This document shows positions 39,804 through 40,979 of a stretch of DNA of 40,979 nt, one piece after another. The notes under the pieces were generated by a model. The model saw only the letters and a list, made by a program, of their open reading frames with translations. It did no database searches and was not told the DNA's origin. Within the stretch, counting starts at the first letter, position 1, and the number at the start of each line of letters is the position of its first letter. The position numbers were made by a program, and so were the translations under genes. Source of the stretch: Verrucomicrobiota bacterium (GTDB lineage: Bacteria > Verrucomicrobiota > Verrucomicrobiia > Opitutales > Opitutaceae); the NCBI GenBank assembly GCA_023386835.1, contig JAEWIY010000008.1, positions 1 to 40,979 of the forward strand, read 5' to 3'.

Positions 39804-40979
39804 CGCACCGCCTCCAGAAACAGTGCGTGCAATCGCGCCGAGTTCTGCCGTCCGTCGTAATTCGCCTCCGCCCATGCGCGGGCCGATCGCTGCAGCCGCT
39901 CCATCAGTTCATCGTCCTCACTCAAGCGTTTCAGCGCCGCTACCCACTCCTCGGGTTGGTCGACATCCGCCACCAGCCCACGCTCACCTGGAGCGATCGC
40001 CTCCAAGGTCGCCGCAACCGGCGACGTCACCACCACGGCGCCCGCCACCATCGCCTCCGGAATCACGTTGGGCAGTCCGTCCCGATCACCACTCGGCGCC
40101 ACCACTCCCGTGTGCAGCAGCACATCCGCCCAAGCGAGTTGCTCCCACACGGCGCTTTCCGGCAGGTGCCCCATCAACGTCACGTGCCGCTCCAATCCCA
40201 ACGATCTCCGCAGCGCCTCCAATTCCGGCCGCAACGGCCCTTCCCCCACGATGCGCGCTTCAAAGGGAACGCCAGCCGCGGCCAGCGCCGCGTGAATCTT
40301 CAGCTGACGATTCAGTCCTTTCTTCGGCACCAGCCGCGCGACCGCGACCAGCCGCAGCGGCCGCCGTTCCCGCCGCACGGGCTTCAGACTTGGAAATGTC
40401 TCCAGACCGCGCCGGATCACCTGGATGCGCTCAGGCGCGTGGCCGCGGCTCACGAGGGTTGCCCGCCCCATTTCGGTCGACGTGTGGATGAACGCCGCCT
40501 CCGCGAGCTTCTCGTCCAGCCACCAGTCTCCACCATGTTCATACAGGTCGTAGGCGTGCGCCGCGGCCGAATAGCGCAAGCCGACCAGCCGGTGCAGAAT
40601 CCAGGCCGCCGTAGCCGGTGCTCCGCCCCAGGCCGCGTGCACCAGGTCCGGCGGATCACGCCGAAACGCGTGGTAATACACCCCTGCAAATCCCGCCCCG
40701 AGCATGTTCTCCCAAAAGTTCAACCAGCCGGGTGCCCGCCGCGTCAGCAACCCGCGTAACAGAATCCCAAATACGTCCCACCGCCTGATCGCAAAGAACG
40801 GGATGAGCCACAGCAATTCGAGCAGGCGCCAGAGCGAAAACCGCTCGACCGTCACGCCGTGGAATGTGCCGCCGCCACCGTAGAGCGAATAGATCCGGAG
40901 CCGCACCCCGCGCGCCAACAGCGCAGCCACCTCCCGCTGCAGAAACGTTTCCGTCGACTTGGGAAACGTGGTGAACAGA
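39800..40979 (-). CDS. Family 4 glycosyltransferase, 5' end outside window
   Basis: The frame continues to the right edge; an in-frame GTG at 40930 is not the true start, because the upstream residues (TTFPKSTETFLQREV) match the canonical N-terminus of GT4 enzymes. About 393 residues are visible. Later features: LRLVAVARLVPKKGLNRQLK (C-terminal domain), ARIVGEGPLRPELEALRRSLGL, VTLMGHLPESAVWEQLAWADVLLH, and the donor site GDRDGLPNVIPEAMVAGAVVVTSPVA, which contains EX7E. This is the pattern of colanic-acid-type (WcaL/AmsK-like) GT4 enzymes. It is the upstream, first-translated gene of the overlapping pair. Confidence 0.88.
   Translation of the reverse strand, partial: LFTTFPKSTETFLQREVAALLARGVRLRIYSLYGGGGTFHGVTVERFSLWRLLELLWLIPFFAIRRWDVFGILLRGLLTRRAPGWLNFWENMLGAGFAGVYYHAFRRDPPDLVHAAWGGAPATAAWILHRLVGLRYSAAAHAYDLYEHGGDWWLDEKLAEAAFIHTSTEMGRATLVSRGHAPERIQVIRRGLETFPSLKPVRRERRPLRLVAVARLVPKKGLNRQLKIHAALAAAGVPFEARIVGEGPLRPELEALRRSLGLERHVTLMGHLPESAVWEQLAWADVLLHTGVVAPSGDRDGLPNVIPEAMVAGAVVVTSPVAATLEAIAPGERGLVADVDQPEEWVAALKRLSEDDELMERLQRSARAWAEANYDGRQNSARLHALFLEAVR

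Overview
The window is about 41 kb of GC-rich (roughly 65%) bacterial chromosome, densely packed with genes on both strands. I see no tRNA, rRNA, insertion sequence, prophage or CRISPR array. The gene set and protein style point to Verrucomicrobiota, most likely Opitutaceae (Opitutus-like). The support is a split chorismatase-linked aryl-polyene-type cluster, a ClpX-like ATPase without a zinc finger, and a citramalate route to isoleucine. The taxonomic call is inference, not a database result. Intergenic gaps are all under 300 bp, and Shine-Dalgarno motifs are sparse.

Left part (1-7.75 kb): the 3' half of a lipid-linked polyketide (aryl polyene/xanthomonadin-like) cluster. Six plus-strand genes follow each other, nearly all with start/stop overlaps: an LpxL-type acyltransferase (cut by the window edge), a PlsC-type acyltransferase, a family 2 glycosyltransferase, a LolA-like carrier, an MMPL exporter and an acyl-activating AMP ligase. 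They face a chorismatase that would make a hydroxybenzoate starter. A cardiolipin synthase follows.

Amino-acid block (9.4-17.6 kb, minus strand): serA, plsY, hom, lysC, thrC and cimA in the order of transcription. Between thrC and cimA lies what looks like a complete ribosome-mediated attenuator: a 23-codon leader ORF with four Ile codons in seven, an antiterminator pairing, and a terminator hairpin with a U-tract.

Middle (17.8-25.7 kb): two HD-domain nucleotide phosphohydrolases converge with no spacing. Next are an O6-alkylguanine-DNA methyltransferase and a short MgtE-type transporter. The threonine-to-glycine pair tdh and kbl is interrupted by a minus-strand SatD-like regulator and a membrane partner. 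The satD/kbl divergent region carries three 19-bp inverted repeats at an exact 29-bp period. Cytidine deaminase follows.

Right part (25.7-41 kb): hisS, an HU-family protein with a strong terminator, the ClpX-like ATPase, menG/ubiE, an A-type iron-sulfur carrier, a Ser/Thr kinase directly upstream of rpoN, tsaD with a C-terminal processing protease, a shortened MidA-like methyltransferase and rpmB with promoter and terminator. The window ends with a lipid/envelope group: a class I methyltransferase, a serine-palmitoyltransferase-like enzyme and two overlapping family 4 glycosyltransferases, the last one cut by the window edge.
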